Origin: Erwinia piriflorinigrans CFBP 5888
GTDB taxonomy: Bacteria > Pseudomonadota > Gammaproteobacteria > Enterobacterales > Enterobacteriaceae
Assembly (NCBI RefSeq): GCF_001050515.1
Contig: NZ_CAHS01000023.1
Location: 97,951-161,950, forward strand
Length of the DNA stretch: 64,000 nt
Direction of reading: 5' to 3'
Shown: piece by piece, positions 34,101 through 41,846 of the stretch
Numbering within the stretch: position 1 is the first letter of the stretch
How the letters are laid out: each line of letters begins with the position of its first letter
Program-made: the position numbers and the translations under genes
The notes under the pieces: generated by a model
Seen by the model: only the letters and a program-made list of their open reading frames with translations
What the model was told of the DNA's origin: nothing
Database searches by the model: none

Positions 34101-34441
34101 ATGCGCAGCGCGGGATGCCGGGCTATCTCATCATTCAATGCCTGGCAAAACCGTGCGGTATCCAGTTCGCCGTCCAGCTGTAACCCCAGGGCCAAGTGAT
34201 ACGCATCTCCACCATGCTGCTGCTGCCATAACCACAGTCGCGTCTGCCCTTCCGTGGCGGGAATATCGTCTGCCTCTCCCGTCAGCAATGCCAACAGCGG
34301 CTGCTTGTGTATTTTCAACTGCGCTTTCAGCGCATCATCCAGCACGCCTTTCGCCGCCCGGATACGCAATTCTCCCTGGTGATGTTGCAGCGAGACGCCC
34401 AGATCCGAGAGTTGCTGATAAAACGCCAACGTTGTTTTCAT
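28151..34441 (-). CDS. NRPS: TubC docking-C-A-PCP-C-A-PCP
   Basis: This two-module peptide synthetase has 2096 residues. I set the start at 34441, where ATG overlaps the TGA of the preceding NRPS (ATGA). Domain order: TubC-type docking domain (1-~52); C1 with HHSAVDG (183-189); A1 with TSGSTGRPK (601-609) and catalytic Lys940; PCP1 with Ser996 (GGHSL); C2 with HHIAADG (1180-1186); A2 with YTSGSTGIPK and Lys1964; PCP2 with Ser2019 (GANSL). No epimerase, reductase or thioesterase domain follows. The specificity positions read by alignment to PheA are DLKNVGSDVK (A1) and DPRSMNQMTK (A2); I cannot assign either. The C-terminal tail is strongly basic. Confidence 0.95.
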   Translation of the reverse strand: MKTTLAFYQQLSDLGVSLQHHQGELRIRAAKGVLDDALKAQLKIHKQPLLALLTGEADDIPATEGQTRLWLWQQQHGGDAYHLALGLQLDGELDTARFCQALNDEIARHPALRIRLAETANGLTQRTGKSVEPITPQVAPEGTPQAWLDSLAAPEFDLSVDPPMRAQLIKQATNRHLLLLAFHHSAVDGWSIGLLLEGIALRYQGTPPADASFAVYRPPLSTEEANSWWGSLLQNAPEPMVFPPEPTGSQQADHLALPIDGLLWSRLAGLAAESGISLHHWLNASFHLLLGKLYGKSDTVILTPYANRHAPDDGQRVGFLVNTLFSRAVTQPQQTLRELVAALSSQTLESQAFSHASYHQLQSDHPHLSSQVMFSLESEGALALPGVDVSLLRYQPRQAKFDLMLTVLPGAQPQCLFEYRRGALSADTGIIAAAWLRLLHQAVQNPDALLQDLRLGNHPASSSVALPAADPLTQIAQQVRRTPEAIAIARGSERWSYARLWSRVGFIARWLQQQGITSGSTVGICLPPGPQSLAATLAVWAAGAAYVPLDGHQPAARLQGMIEDAGLALVLDERSLPQGERDDQWTATTGLLSDAGWLIFTSGSTGRPKAAVVHRGGISRLLNWYQQAVGDGPMRALIISNTSFDLTQKNLFAPLMSGGQVLFPCMDLFEPQAVLEAMIQHRVTVINCTPTAFNSLLMEAKEQHYRALDSLRYVVLGGEPILLAPLLQWQAERATPCRFINSYGPTECADVVAWHLLAHPLTEQSEPIPLGQGIAGALLSVVDHHHQPLPVGISGELLIDGDSVGLGYYRRSDLTDKQFLAGGGGINQTRYLTGDGVELREDGLLYYLGRNDRQIKLNGYRIEIDEIEAALLASNLVEACAVALRKDGQGNAILAAFYCTRHEGVTEEALWQALTLRLAHYQVPRRYIALTQMPLTRSGKIDRNALPQTLPASQAASGVRHPQPGLEQRIAHIWQALLGCEIDDSQANFFACGGHSLLGMEVTRQVRRQLDLPATSGMLMQNPHLDDYARVLASLSPQLTAPGEALQEDPATAHPLTAMQQRLWFLWRLNGAGSDYSMCAAWKISGILPVERLRLALAAVVDRHTILGSRLAVNAREPYYYLDPLDGAIELEICQLAESDFPAFRQAFHDRPLDLAQHRFIRFALVNTAPQRHYLLVNLHHIAADGLSLPLLLEDLRLAWQDALPAQPAPQFFQLAQQRHRDFPELRQQWQRWLADAPQTSRFPMDFPDTNGDQRAGIQALALSPAQWRQVKQQARQWGVTPFIVLLTSWFMLLQRYSHQQDLIIGVPIAMRDDPESAAVIGPLLNNVPVRVSCDDAQSVTDIVKAVSAAFDRAMSGAALPFEEIVDAVNPLRDLHITPLFQIQVVSDPASLETLSLDGLDVTACPMLTQQAKYDLNVHFHTGGETFSGYIAYRSALFGENTLLQLTQSWQQTLASMVAAPMQVSQRISLVTPSSFAAHQQQIFHPDPTLDDTATLHGLFEAQAKRTPRATALIWQGGSLNYDELDAWANQLAHGLIAAGLAPGACVAVCLPRGAARIALLYGVLKAGGYYLPIDPLWPTERQQLVRQQARPALYIDPAHIDALAQGQPSTAVELVVASSQRCYLMYTSGSTGIPKGVPILHAGVAHDLQFLVRRLGLGEGDRVLQLTSFSFDPAVRDQFATLASGACAVLPDETTVTHPGRILALMAEQRVTHILSLVPTLLRALLVEPIPPLSLRVLMLNGERLRGDDLSAVWRAFGDELTVINQYGPTEATMTSATHVASAHDEAALTVPLGRSNPNTLIMIMDDRGQLQPQGALGEICISGAGLSPGYLGQRSPEAFVWRTLPDGQRQRFYRSGDIGRWRSDGVLTFSGRKDFQVKLRGNRIELGEIDACIGQLPGVRHCAVNLIGDERYPILAAWMTEDAPGAVQPEAIKRALMAKLPAYMVPSRFTLLPELPVTASGKVDRRRLPQKLPLQAEKKAAMKSPDELAIAGVWQQLLGLPELPDCETNFFEMGANSLMMVQASERIAGVLCQPLAVVDLFAHPTIRSLSQFMAQGQSVVTATPVINDNAARRRHALSQVRQRRTPQQNSRNNQ

Positions 34442-37400
34442 AGGGAAATTTCCTCGATATCTTCGTCGGCTGACGCACTCTGCAACCAGCAAGCCAACGC
34501 CTCCGCCTGCTCGCCCAGCACGGGGTGACGCAGCAGCAGGGCCAAAGGGATGTCGCTCTCAAAATGGTGACAGAGTTGCTGACGCAGACGTATGGCCAGC
34601 AGAGAGTTACCGCCAAGAGAGATAAAGTGAGCGTCCCTGGTCTGCGGACGCTGTCCCAGAACCTGTTGCCATATCTCTGCCAGCTGCTTCTCATCTTCGC
34701 GCTGCGGCACCTGTTGGCGGGTGATATTGGCGAGCGGCGCAGGAAGAGCATGCCGGTCAACTTTACCGTTAGGGGTCTGCGGCAAGGCAGGCATGGCCAG
34801 CCAGGCGGAGGGGATCATCCAGGGCGGTAGACGCTGTAACAAATGATGGCGTAACTGACTGATACCGGGATCGCCGTCAGCAGCAACATACCAAGCGGCC
34901 AGCTGTGGCTCTCCCGTGGCATCTTGCACCACCCCGACCACCGCCTGCTGAACAGAAGCTATCTGTAGCAGGCTTTTCTCCACCTCGGTGGTTTCAATGC
35001 GGTAACCGTGCAGCTTAATTTGATGATCGAGACGTCCAAGATAGACCAGCCTGCCGTCAGGTAATCTGCGCACGCGATCGCCGGTGCGATAGGCGCGATT
35101 TTCCAGATGACGTAGCGCGGGCGGTACGATAAATGCCGTCGCGTTCAGTTCGGGCCGTTGCAGATACCCGAGCGACAGCTTATCCCCCGCCAGCCAGAGT
35201 TCTCCGGGCATATTTTCGGCTACCGGCTGCTGGTTGCCGTCGAGCAGATAGGCGCGAGTGCCCGGCAACGGGCTACCGATCGTTTCCTCACCACCAGCAT
35301 AACGGCGGGCGCAGGTGGAATAGACGGTGTCCTCAGTAGGCCCGTACAGATCCAACAAACGCGGTAACGCCACGCTATGCAGCAAACGCTCGACCAGCGT
35401 CTGGCGGAACGGTTCGCCCGCGACCAGGGCAACCTGCACGCCAGCAGGAAAAGCGTTAGCCTGTAATAACGCCTCAACGGCAGAGGGTACGGTGTTGAGC
35501 AGGGAAATGTGCTGGGGTTGTTCAATCAGGTCGAGGATACGCCCGACCAGCACACAACAGGTTCCCAGACAAAGCGGCACGAAGATCTCAAACACCGACA
35601 GGTCAAAGCAGATGGACGTGGAAGCCAATACGCGCGCGCGCTCGGTGAGGCTCAGGCTCTCCTCCGCCCATGCCAGCAGGGAGGAGATATTGCGCTGCGT
35701 GACCTGCACGCCTTTTGGCCTTCCGGTTGAACCAGAGGTATAAAGCACATAGGCCAGCGCATCCGCAGACACTGCGGCCAGCGGTCTTATAACGTCAGGG
35801 CGCAGCTGCTCTGGAGTGATAACATGATGGTCAGGGAACAATGACACATCGTGCGCCAGCACAACACGACATTGGCTATCCTGCATCATCATATTGAGAC
35901 GCTCGGGCGGATAGCTCAGATCCATCGGCACGTAGCAGCCGCCGGAGGCATGAATAGCCAGCATGGCAGCAAGAAGATGGCGATCGCGCGTCATGGCTAA
36001 AGCGATACGCTCACCGGGCTGAATGTGCTGGCGTTCGAGTAACGCCGCGTAACCTTCCGCCAGCGCGCAGAGCTGTGCATAGCTGCAAACGCCCGATACA
36101 TCTTCAACCGCCGGAGAATGGGGCTGACGCGTCACCTGGCGAAGAAAACGGCTCACCGTATCTTCCACCTGGCGTTGACATGCCGCAGGGCGTGTCAGTA
36201 ATCCTGACGCGGCCTGTTCGGCGACCGTCAGATAGCCGACTTGAGCAACGGGGAGATCGGGCTGCGCCAGCGCGGAATCCAGCCACTGTTGCAAATGCGC
36301 CAGCAGTCGCTGTGCGCTATGGATATCCGCACGCGCGGGATCAAATTCCAGCTCCAGGACTATCTGCCCCTGCGCCGGAAAAGCCAGCAGTGACCATGCT
36401 TTTTGCGCGGCCAGCGCAGGCACAAACGGCAACGCCTCGCTGCCATCGCTTTGACAGGCAAAGACCGCGTGATAAAGGCTGTTGCGCTGCGGCTGATGCT
36501 GACGCACCTGTTGCAGCAGGGAGACATAAGGCAAAAAACGATGCTGCAACAGCCGCCGCGTTGCGCTGCCAGCCTGCTGGATCAGTTCATTCAGGCTGAT
36601 ATGCGCACTCAAATCCAGCGGCAACGGCAACATATTGACCGCATTGGTCAACCAGCGCGACTGCTGCGGTTCCCTGACCGATACCGGAACCCCCAGCGCT
36701 ATCTGCGTCTCGCCGCTGTAACGCGCCAGCATAGCCGCAAAGCCAGCGGCCAGCAGCACGTGCAGCGTGACCCCTTGCTGCTGTGCGTATTGTCTTAACG
36801 CCGCCGTTTGTTGGCTGGTCAGGGCGTGTCGCACATTGGCGATTGCGGCGGGTTTTGCCGGTACGGGCAGGCCAAGATCCAGTTGTTCAGGCGTGGCAAG
36901 TAACGCCTTGAGCCACACGGCATCAGCCTGCCGGTCGGGGTTGGCAAGCTGTTGCAGGCCCGCCAGCATATGCGGCAGCGGCACTGCCGCAGGGGGGAAA
37001 TATCCCCCCTGCAATAGCTGACGCAAATCGCTTAACAGCGTCTGTCCCGCCTGGTGATCGATCGCCGCGTGATGCACCACGATGACCAGCTCACTACGCC
37101 GTTCGCTCTGGCACAGCAACGCACAACGCCAGGGCAATTCATCCGATAAATCAAATGGCCTGGCGCGATACGCCTGTAACCAGCTCAGACGCTCACAGGG
37201 GTTGCCGTTAGCCAAATCGACCTGTTCCAGCTGCACGCCAGGCCCGCTCAGCCAACCCGTTTCGGTTAAGGTGGCACAAAGCTGCGGATGCGCCGCCCCC
37301 AGTTCGTCCAGTGCCTGCTGTACCCGTTGCGCTGACGTCGCCGCAGGAATAGCCAGCACGGTAGCCAGATTATAGAAAGGGGCTTCAGGCTGGGTTTGTT

Positions 37401-39399
37401 GATGTAGCCAGATCGCCTGCTGCCAGGGCGTCGGCATCAGGCTCGAGCCGGGTTGCAGATCGTTATTCACCGGCGGGACGATCGCCAGGTCGTTTATCTG
37501 GCGATCCAGAACCTCAAGCGTCATATCGTCCAGCAGCCATTCCAGCGGGATTTTTCGCCGACTCAGCTGCTCCAGCAGGGTATGCAGTTCCAGCCGCAGC
37601 AGTGAATCAACCCCCAGCGTATTCAGGGTATTACCCGGCTGCGCGTTGAGTCCTTTTTGGCTCAATAGCCGGTAGAGCGGCGAGTCCGGGCGCGGCTGCT
37701 CACCGGCAGGCGCACCTGCTGCTGAAATATCCCCCGCCTGCCACTGACTCTGCATATAACGTCGGCGTAATTTACCGCTCGACGTTTTTGCCACACTTCC
37801 GGGCTTCACCACCACCAGCTGTGCCAGCATCAGGCCATGCTGCTGGGCGATCGCGCCGCGCACGCGCTGCAACGCTTTGGCCGCATCAAAACGCCGCAGG
37901 GCATCCCGCCGGACTTCCTGCACGACCACCAGTTGATCATCAGCCATAAAGGCCACGCCATTGCCGGGGATGAACTCGCCGCAGGTCTGCTGTACGGTGA
38001 ATTCAATATCTTGCGGGTAGTGATTACGCCCGCGAATAATCAGCAGCTCTTTTAAGCGCCCGGTGACATACAGTTGGCCTTGATGCATAAAGCCCAGATC
38101 GCCAGTACGCAGCGCAGGTTTAGCTTCGCCGTCCGACGGCACTAACAGTTCGGCATTGGCCTGCGGTGCATTCCAGTAGCCGGTTGTCACGCTGTCGCCA
38201 CGCAGCCAGATTTCCCCCACCTCCCCATCGGTACAGCGCGTCAACCGTTCCGGGTGGGTAATCAGCACTTCAGTGCCGCCCCACAGCTGCCCGCTGCTGA
38301 CCAGCGTGGTTGCCGCCTCTTCTTTTTCTGCTGGCTGGGCTTTTCCGGCGCTGAGCCGTTCGCTGCTGACGCGCAACGTGACCGCAGGCTGGCCCGCGCG
38401 ATGACCCGAAACAAACAGCGTGGCTTCCGCAAGCCCGTAACAGGGATAGAGCGATCCGGCAGCAAAACCGTAAGGGGCATAGGCAGACTGAAAACGGCTC
38501 AGGGTATCGCTGCGGATCGGCTCCGCGCCGTTATAAGCCACCTGCCATCGAGAAAGATCAAGCCCTTCGCGTTCAGCCTCACTGACTTTGTTCACGCACA
38601 GGATGTAAGCGAAATCGGGGCCTCCGGTGCAGGTTGCCCCGCACGCAGCGATCAGCCGCAGCCAGCGAATGGGCTTTTGCAGAAAGGCCATTGGCGGCAT
38701 TAACCAACAGCTGACGCCGAGATACAGCGGCTGCATCACGTTACCAATCAATCCCATATCGTGAAACAGGGGGAGCCAGCTGGCAAATACCGTATGATCG
38801 CCATTTCCCATGCCTTCGCGGATCGCCGCCTGGTTACTCATCAGGTTGCGATGGGTAATCACCACGCCTTTAGGATCTCCCGTCGAACCCGACGAGTACT
38901 GCAAAAAGGCGATGTCCTCCTCCCCCAGATCCGGCGACTGCCAACGGCTGATATTGGCATCGCGCGCCTGTTCAATACACAGCAGGTCAAAGCGGTTTCC
39001 CGCCTCCCGCTCGACATCTTCCAACGTTTCCTGGTTGGTCAAAATGGTTTTCGCCATGCTGCTGGCGATCAGTTTTTCCAGCCGATCGCTTTTCGACCGA
39101 TTTGTGCCGGGCGGATAGGCCGATACGGCAATCGTACCGGCATACAGGCAGCCAAAAAAAGCCACGATAAAATCAATACCGGAGCGGAACTGTAGCAGCA
39201 CAGGCTGACGACTCAGCCCCAGTTGTTGCAGGATGATGGCGACCTTTCGGGCCTGCCTGTCCAGCTCGGCGTAACTGAGGGTCGTGCTAACAGTTTCGCC
39301 ATCGGCCAGATAGTGGAAGGCGATATGTTCGGGCCGGGTGCGCGCCCAAAACTGAATAACATGATGAAAGCAGGGAAATTGCTCAACGGAAGACGCCAT
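34438..39399 (-). CDS. FAAL-ACP-C-A-PCP lipopeptide initiation NRPS
   Basis: This 1653-residue protein starts a lipid-capped peptide. Residues 1-~555 form a fatty-acyl-AMP ligase: SSGSTGDPKG (169-178), LPLFHDMGLIG, YGLAEATLF, an extra FAAL-type insertion near 345-365, and Lys543 in TSSGKLRR. An ACP follows with Ser599 (GVDSL), then a C domain with HHAAIDH (776-782; His replaces the usual Gly). The A domain has YTSGSTGRPKG (1220-1230) and Lys1546, and the PCP has Ser1599 (GGNSL). The A-domain code reads DLFNLALVYK, near an alanine-type code as I remember it. The acidic tail DEDIEEISL could dock with the TubC domain of the next protein. Confidence 0.95.
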   Translation of the reverse strand: MASSVEQFPCFHHVIQFWARTRPEHIAFHYLADGETVSTTLSYAELDRQARKVAIILQQLGLSRQPVLLQFRSGIDFIVAFFGCLYAGTIAVSAYPPGTNRSKSDRLEKLIASSMAKTILTNQETLEDVEREAGNRFDLLCIEQARDANISRWQSPDLGEEDIAFLQYSSGSTGDPKGVVITHRNLMSNQAAIREGMGNGDHTVFASWLPLFHDMGLIGNVMQPLYLGVSCWLMPPMAFLQKPIRWLRLIAACGATCTGGPDFAYILCVNKVSEAEREGLDLSRWQVAYNGAEPIRSDTLSRFQSAYAPYGFAAGSLYPCYGLAEATLFVSGHRAGQPAVTLRVSSERLSAGKAQPAEKEEAATTLVSSGQLWGGTEVLITHPERLTRCTDGEVGEIWLRGDSVTTGYWNAPQANAELLVPSDGEAKPALRTGDLGFMHQGQLYVTGRLKELLIIRGRNHYPQDIEFTVQQTCGEFIPGNGVAFMADDQLVVVQEVRRDALRRFDAAKALQRVRGAIAQQHGLMLAQLVVVKPGSVAKTSSGKLRRRYMQSQWQAGDISAAGAPAGEQPRPDSPLYRLLSQKGLNAQPGNTLNTLGVDSLLRLELHTLLEQLSRRKIPLEWLLDDMTLEVLDRQINDLAIVPPVNNDLQPGSSLMPTPWQQAIWLHQQTQPEAPFYNLATVLAIPAATSAQRVQQALDELGAAHPQLCATLTETGWLSGPGVQLEQVDLANGNPCERLSWLQAYRARPFDLSDELPWRCALLCQSERRSELVIVVHHAAIDHQAGQTLLSDLRQLLQGGYFPPAAVPLPHMLAGLQQLANPDRQADAVWLKALLATPEQLDLGLPVPAKPAAIANVRHALTSQQTAALRQYAQQQGVTLHVLLAAGFAAMLARYSGETQIALGVPVSVREPQQSRWLTNAVNMLPLPLDLSAHISLNELIQQAGSATRRLLQHRFLPYVSLLQQVRQHQPQRNSLYHAVFACQSDGSEALPFVPALAAQKAWSLLAFPAQGQIVLELEFDPARADIHSAQRLLAHLQQWLDSALAQPDLPVAQVGYLTVAEQAASGLLTRPAACQRQVEDTVSRFLRQVTRQPHSPAVEDVSGVCSYAQLCALAEGYAALLERQHIQPGERIALAMTRDRHLLAAMLAIHASGGCYVPMDLSYPPERLNMMMQDSQCRVVLAHDVSLFPDHHVITPEQLRPDVIRPLAAVSADALAYVLYTSGSTGRPKGVQVTQRNISSLLAWAEESLSLTERARVLASTSICFDLSVFEIFVPLCLGTCCVLVGRILDLIEQPQHISLLNTVPSAVEALLQANAFPAGVQVALVAGEPFRQTLVERLLHSVALPRLLDLYGPTEDTVYSTCARRYAGGEETIGSPLPGTRAYLLDGNQQPVAENMPGELWLAGDKLSLGYLQRPELNATAFIVPPALRHLENRAYRTGDRVRRLPDGRLVYLGRLDHQIKLHGYRIETTEVEKSLLQIASVQQAVVGVVQDATGEPQLAAWYVAADGDPGISQLRHHLLQRLPPWMIPSAWLAMPALPQTPNGKVDRHALPAPLANITRQQVPQREDEKQLAEIWQQVLGQRPQTRDAHFISLGGNSLLAIRLRQQLCHHFESDIPLALLLRHPVLGEQAEALACWLQSASADEDIEEISL

Positions 39400-39401
39400 A
39401 T

Positions 39402-40691
39402 TTATCCCTCCAGACTGCCAAACTGACGACGGAAGGCGCTGATGGCATCCGCAGGCACTCGCCAGGCGCCGCAGTGGAGATTCGCCGCCTGATAACCGCG
39501 CTCTACCAGCGCCTGATAATGCGTGACGGCATGCAGGGGTTCCACCATGCCCAGCGTGGTGGGGTAGTCGAATTTAGCGGAAAGCAGGCCAGACAGAATA
39601 CATCCGGTAATGTGGTGAGCGTTGTCATCATCAGCCGGGTACTGAAGCGCCCATTCCAGTGCTTTAGGCACGTAAATGCGATGCTCTATTTCTGTCGGCG
39701 CGCGTAAGGCTCCCCCTTCGGTAAAAAGAATGTCGCCTTGGGTGGTCAGACGATCGATGGCGCTGGCAACGTCAAAGCAGTGCGGATCGGAATCATCGAC
39801 GATTAGCGTACCCGGCCGCAGGCGCGAGACATCCACCACATTGGGCACATTGGTTGCGCCCACCAGGGTGGTGGCTGCATAAACTTCATCCGGGCAGACA
39901 CGCTGCGACGGCGCAAAACGCAGTTCTCCTTCGAAGTGCAACTCTTCGCGCAGATGGCGCATCAGCCGCGTCAGCTCTTCACTTCGCGTATAAAGATCGC
40001 ACAGCGTCAGTCTGCGCGGATGCGGCAGCACGCGCAGCATCAGCGACAGCGTGGCCGTTCCCACCGAACCCAGTCCGATAAAGCTCAGATCCTCATCCGC
40101 CAGGTGACGCCCGGCAGTTTGCAGCAGCTTTTGCAGTGATAACACCACGGCCGAGGTGGTCGTTGCATGTCCGGTGGTGATGCGCGGCTGCCCGGGTTGA
40201 TGTCGAATGGCAGCCCCATAACCTGTTGCCGAGGGGATCAGTCCGGTCAGTGACACCGCTTTTGCGCCCAACGTGCGGGCAATATTCAGGCTCTGTTCGA
40301 CCAGCCGCACCACATCCTGGCTCTGCGAATAAATTTGCCCATAGGTGCGCGGCAGGGTCAGCGTCGCAATACGTCCTTCAGCAAGTTGGCGCACATTACT
40401 CAACAGCGGTAGGTCACCGCAGATCCCATGCGTGACGTCACGTAAGGAGAAACCTTCCCCAACCACCCGATCGTTCAGGCAGGTAATCGATACCGCATCA
40501 ACGGGCTGTTCTTCTCCTACGGCGAACAGCGTCAGCAGCGGGCGCTGATCCAGCGTGAGCCAGTGAGCAGGGTGTGTTTCCAGCGTTTCCTGGATCTCAT
40601 TGCTGCTACGGGCTCGCCTGGCCAGGTGCGCGAGCAGCTTATTTTTTGCTTCTGGCGTCAAAGTAGAAAATGTTGAAGAGGCATCAGACAT
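39402..40691 (-). CDS. AAR-like NAD(P)-dependent acyl-carrier reductase
   Basis: This 429-residue protein resembles cyanobacterial acyl-ACP reductase (AAR), which reduces carrier-bound thioesters to aldehydes. Matches by eye: TTGHATTTSAVVLSLQKLL, a Rossmann loop GLGSVG (206-211), a GTLIVDDSDPHCFD acidic region, FTEGGALRAP, and a cysteine (C364 in ITGCILSGLLS) at the position of the AAR thioester-forming Cys294. The N-terminal helix LTPEAKNKLLAHLARRAR (11-28) looks like a docking tag and resembles that of the preceding monooxygenase. It lies 2 bp before the FAAL gene. Reductive release of the chain is a plausible role. Without a search, an amino-acid-dehydrogenase-like function is not excluded. 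Confidence 0.7.
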   Translation of the reverse strand: MSDASSTFSTLTPEAKNKLLAHLARRARSSNEIQETLETHPAHWLTLDQRPLLTLFAVGEEQPVDAVSITCLNDRVVGEGFSLRDVTHGICGDLPLLSNVRQLAEGRIATLTLPRTYGQIYSQSQDVVRLVEQSLNIARTLGAKAVSLTGLIPSATGYGAAIRHQPGQPRITTGHATTTSAVVLSLQKLLQTAGRHLADEDLSFIGLGSVGTATLSLMLRVLPHPRRLTLCDLYTRSEELTRLMRHLREELHFEGELRFAPSQRVCPDEVYAATTLVGATNVPNVVDVSRLRPGTLIVDDSDPHCFDVASAIDRLTTQGDILFTEGGALRAPTEIEHRIYVPKALEWALQYPADDDNAHHITGCILSGLLSAKFDYPTTLGMVEPLHAVTHYQALVERGYQAANLHCGAWRVPADAISAFRRQFGSLEG

Positions 40692-40697
40692 ATCAGT

Positions 40698-41846
40698 TTA
40701 CCTTTGGCTGGCTGGGGTGGCGGGGATAAGTTCACTGAGCAGTGTCAGGCTGGCGAGCGTGACATCAGTAGGAAGACCAAAATCAATCAGGCAGGCAATT
40801 TCTCCCACCCCCATAGCATTCAGGCTATGGATCAGACGACGGCATTTATCTACCGGCCCAAACAGCGCCGCCTGTTCGAAATAGCGTTCAAAGGCAAATT
40901 CAAGGAATTGTTGTTTATTAGCGTGGACGCTCTGTCGGGTATCCGCATCCACCAGAGTGTCGTACTGGCGAATATAGCCTTCGAGATAATGCAGCATCGG
41001 CTCACGAACTCTCTCTTTTGCCCGTGCAATATCGTTATCAAGATAGGTGTGGATCATGACGGTCACGATACCGCTTTGCGCATCGTGACCCGAGCGCTGC
41101 CGGGCTTGCCGATAGTTATCAATATTTTCTTCCAGCAGGCTAAGCGAGTTGCCCATCATGCAGAGGACGTGACAACCCAGCTCTCCGGCTTTGATCCAGC
41201 CCTCGGGGGAGCTACAGGTTAGCCAGTAGCGCAGCTCTGGCTGTATCGGTCTCGGCCATGTTCGTACCTCGATACTTTCGCCATCAACACCCGGTACGCT
41301 GACCGCTTCTCCTCGCCACAAACGCTGCATCTGCTCCATGCCGTCCGCCACGCGCTGACGCCGGTCAGGCCATGCTTCAGGCCGCATGGCAAAGTCACTG
41401 CGATGCCAACCGCTGGCCAGCGCCAGCGCGACCCGCCCCCCGGACAGGTTATCGACCACCGACCACTCTTCGACAATGCGCAGCGGATTATGTAAAGGGA
41501 CAACCACACTGCCCGCACGCAACTCCAGTTTTTCAGTGCGTACGGCCAGCGCGGCCGCTAACACAGACGGGTTGGGATAGAGTCCACCAAAGGGAGTGAA
41601 ATGGCGCTCGGGTATCCAGATAGCCTTGAATCCTTGCCGATCGCCAAACTCGGCACAGCGGAACAGCTGCTCATATTTATTGTCGCGGTTCTCTTCATCA
41701 CTGGCGGAAAAGAAGAACAGGCTGAAGTCCATGTTCCCCACCGTTTCAGGCTGCGTCTGCTGCTGGCGGCGCTGGCTACGTAAACGCAGCTGCTCACGCT
41801 GCGCGGGCGTCAATGCGGCCAGCTTTTCTTTAATAAATTCATTCAT
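40698..41846 (-). CDS. MupA-type FMN-dependent luciferase-like monooxygenase
   Basis: This 382-residue protein belongs to the luciferase-like (LLM) monooxygenases found as domains or partners in PKS/NRPS systems. The core begins MDFSLFFFSASDEENRD near residue 39 and includes WIPERHFTPFGGLYPNPSV, GSVVVPLHNPLRIVEEWSVV and ALASGWHRSDFAM. A basic N-terminal helix (LTPAQREQLRLRSQRRQQQ, 12-30) precedes the fold and probably docks on a carrier-bearing partner. Its start overlaps the PKS stop by four bases. Likely chemistry is hydroxylation or oxygen insertion on a carrier-bound intermediate; no electron partner is encoded nearby. Confidence 0.88.
   Translation of the reverse strand: MNEFIKEKLAALTPAQREQLRLRSQRRQQQTQPETVGNMDFSLFFFSASDEENRDNKYEQLFRCAEFGDRQGFKAIWIPERHFTPFGGLYPNPSVLAAALAVRTEKLELRAGSVVVPLHNPLRIVEEWSVVDNLSGGRVALALASGWHRSDFAMRPEAWPDRRQRVADGMEQMQRLWRGEAVSVPGVDGESIEVRTWPRPIQPELRYWLTCSSPEGWIKAGELGCHVLCMMGNSLSLLEENIDNYRQARQRSGHDAQSGIVTVMIHTYLDNDIARAKERVREPMLHYLEGYIRQYDTLVDADTRQSVHANKQQFLEFAFERYFEQAALFGPVDKCRRLIHSLNAMGVGEIACLIDFGLPTDVTLASLTLLSELIPATPASQR

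Noticed and set aside
28151..39399. Integrated thioesterase or reductase domain at an NRPS C-terminus
   Set aside because: After the last PCP only a short basic tail remains (second NRPS) or a short acidic tail (first NRPS); no GxSxG or Rossmann motif is present.
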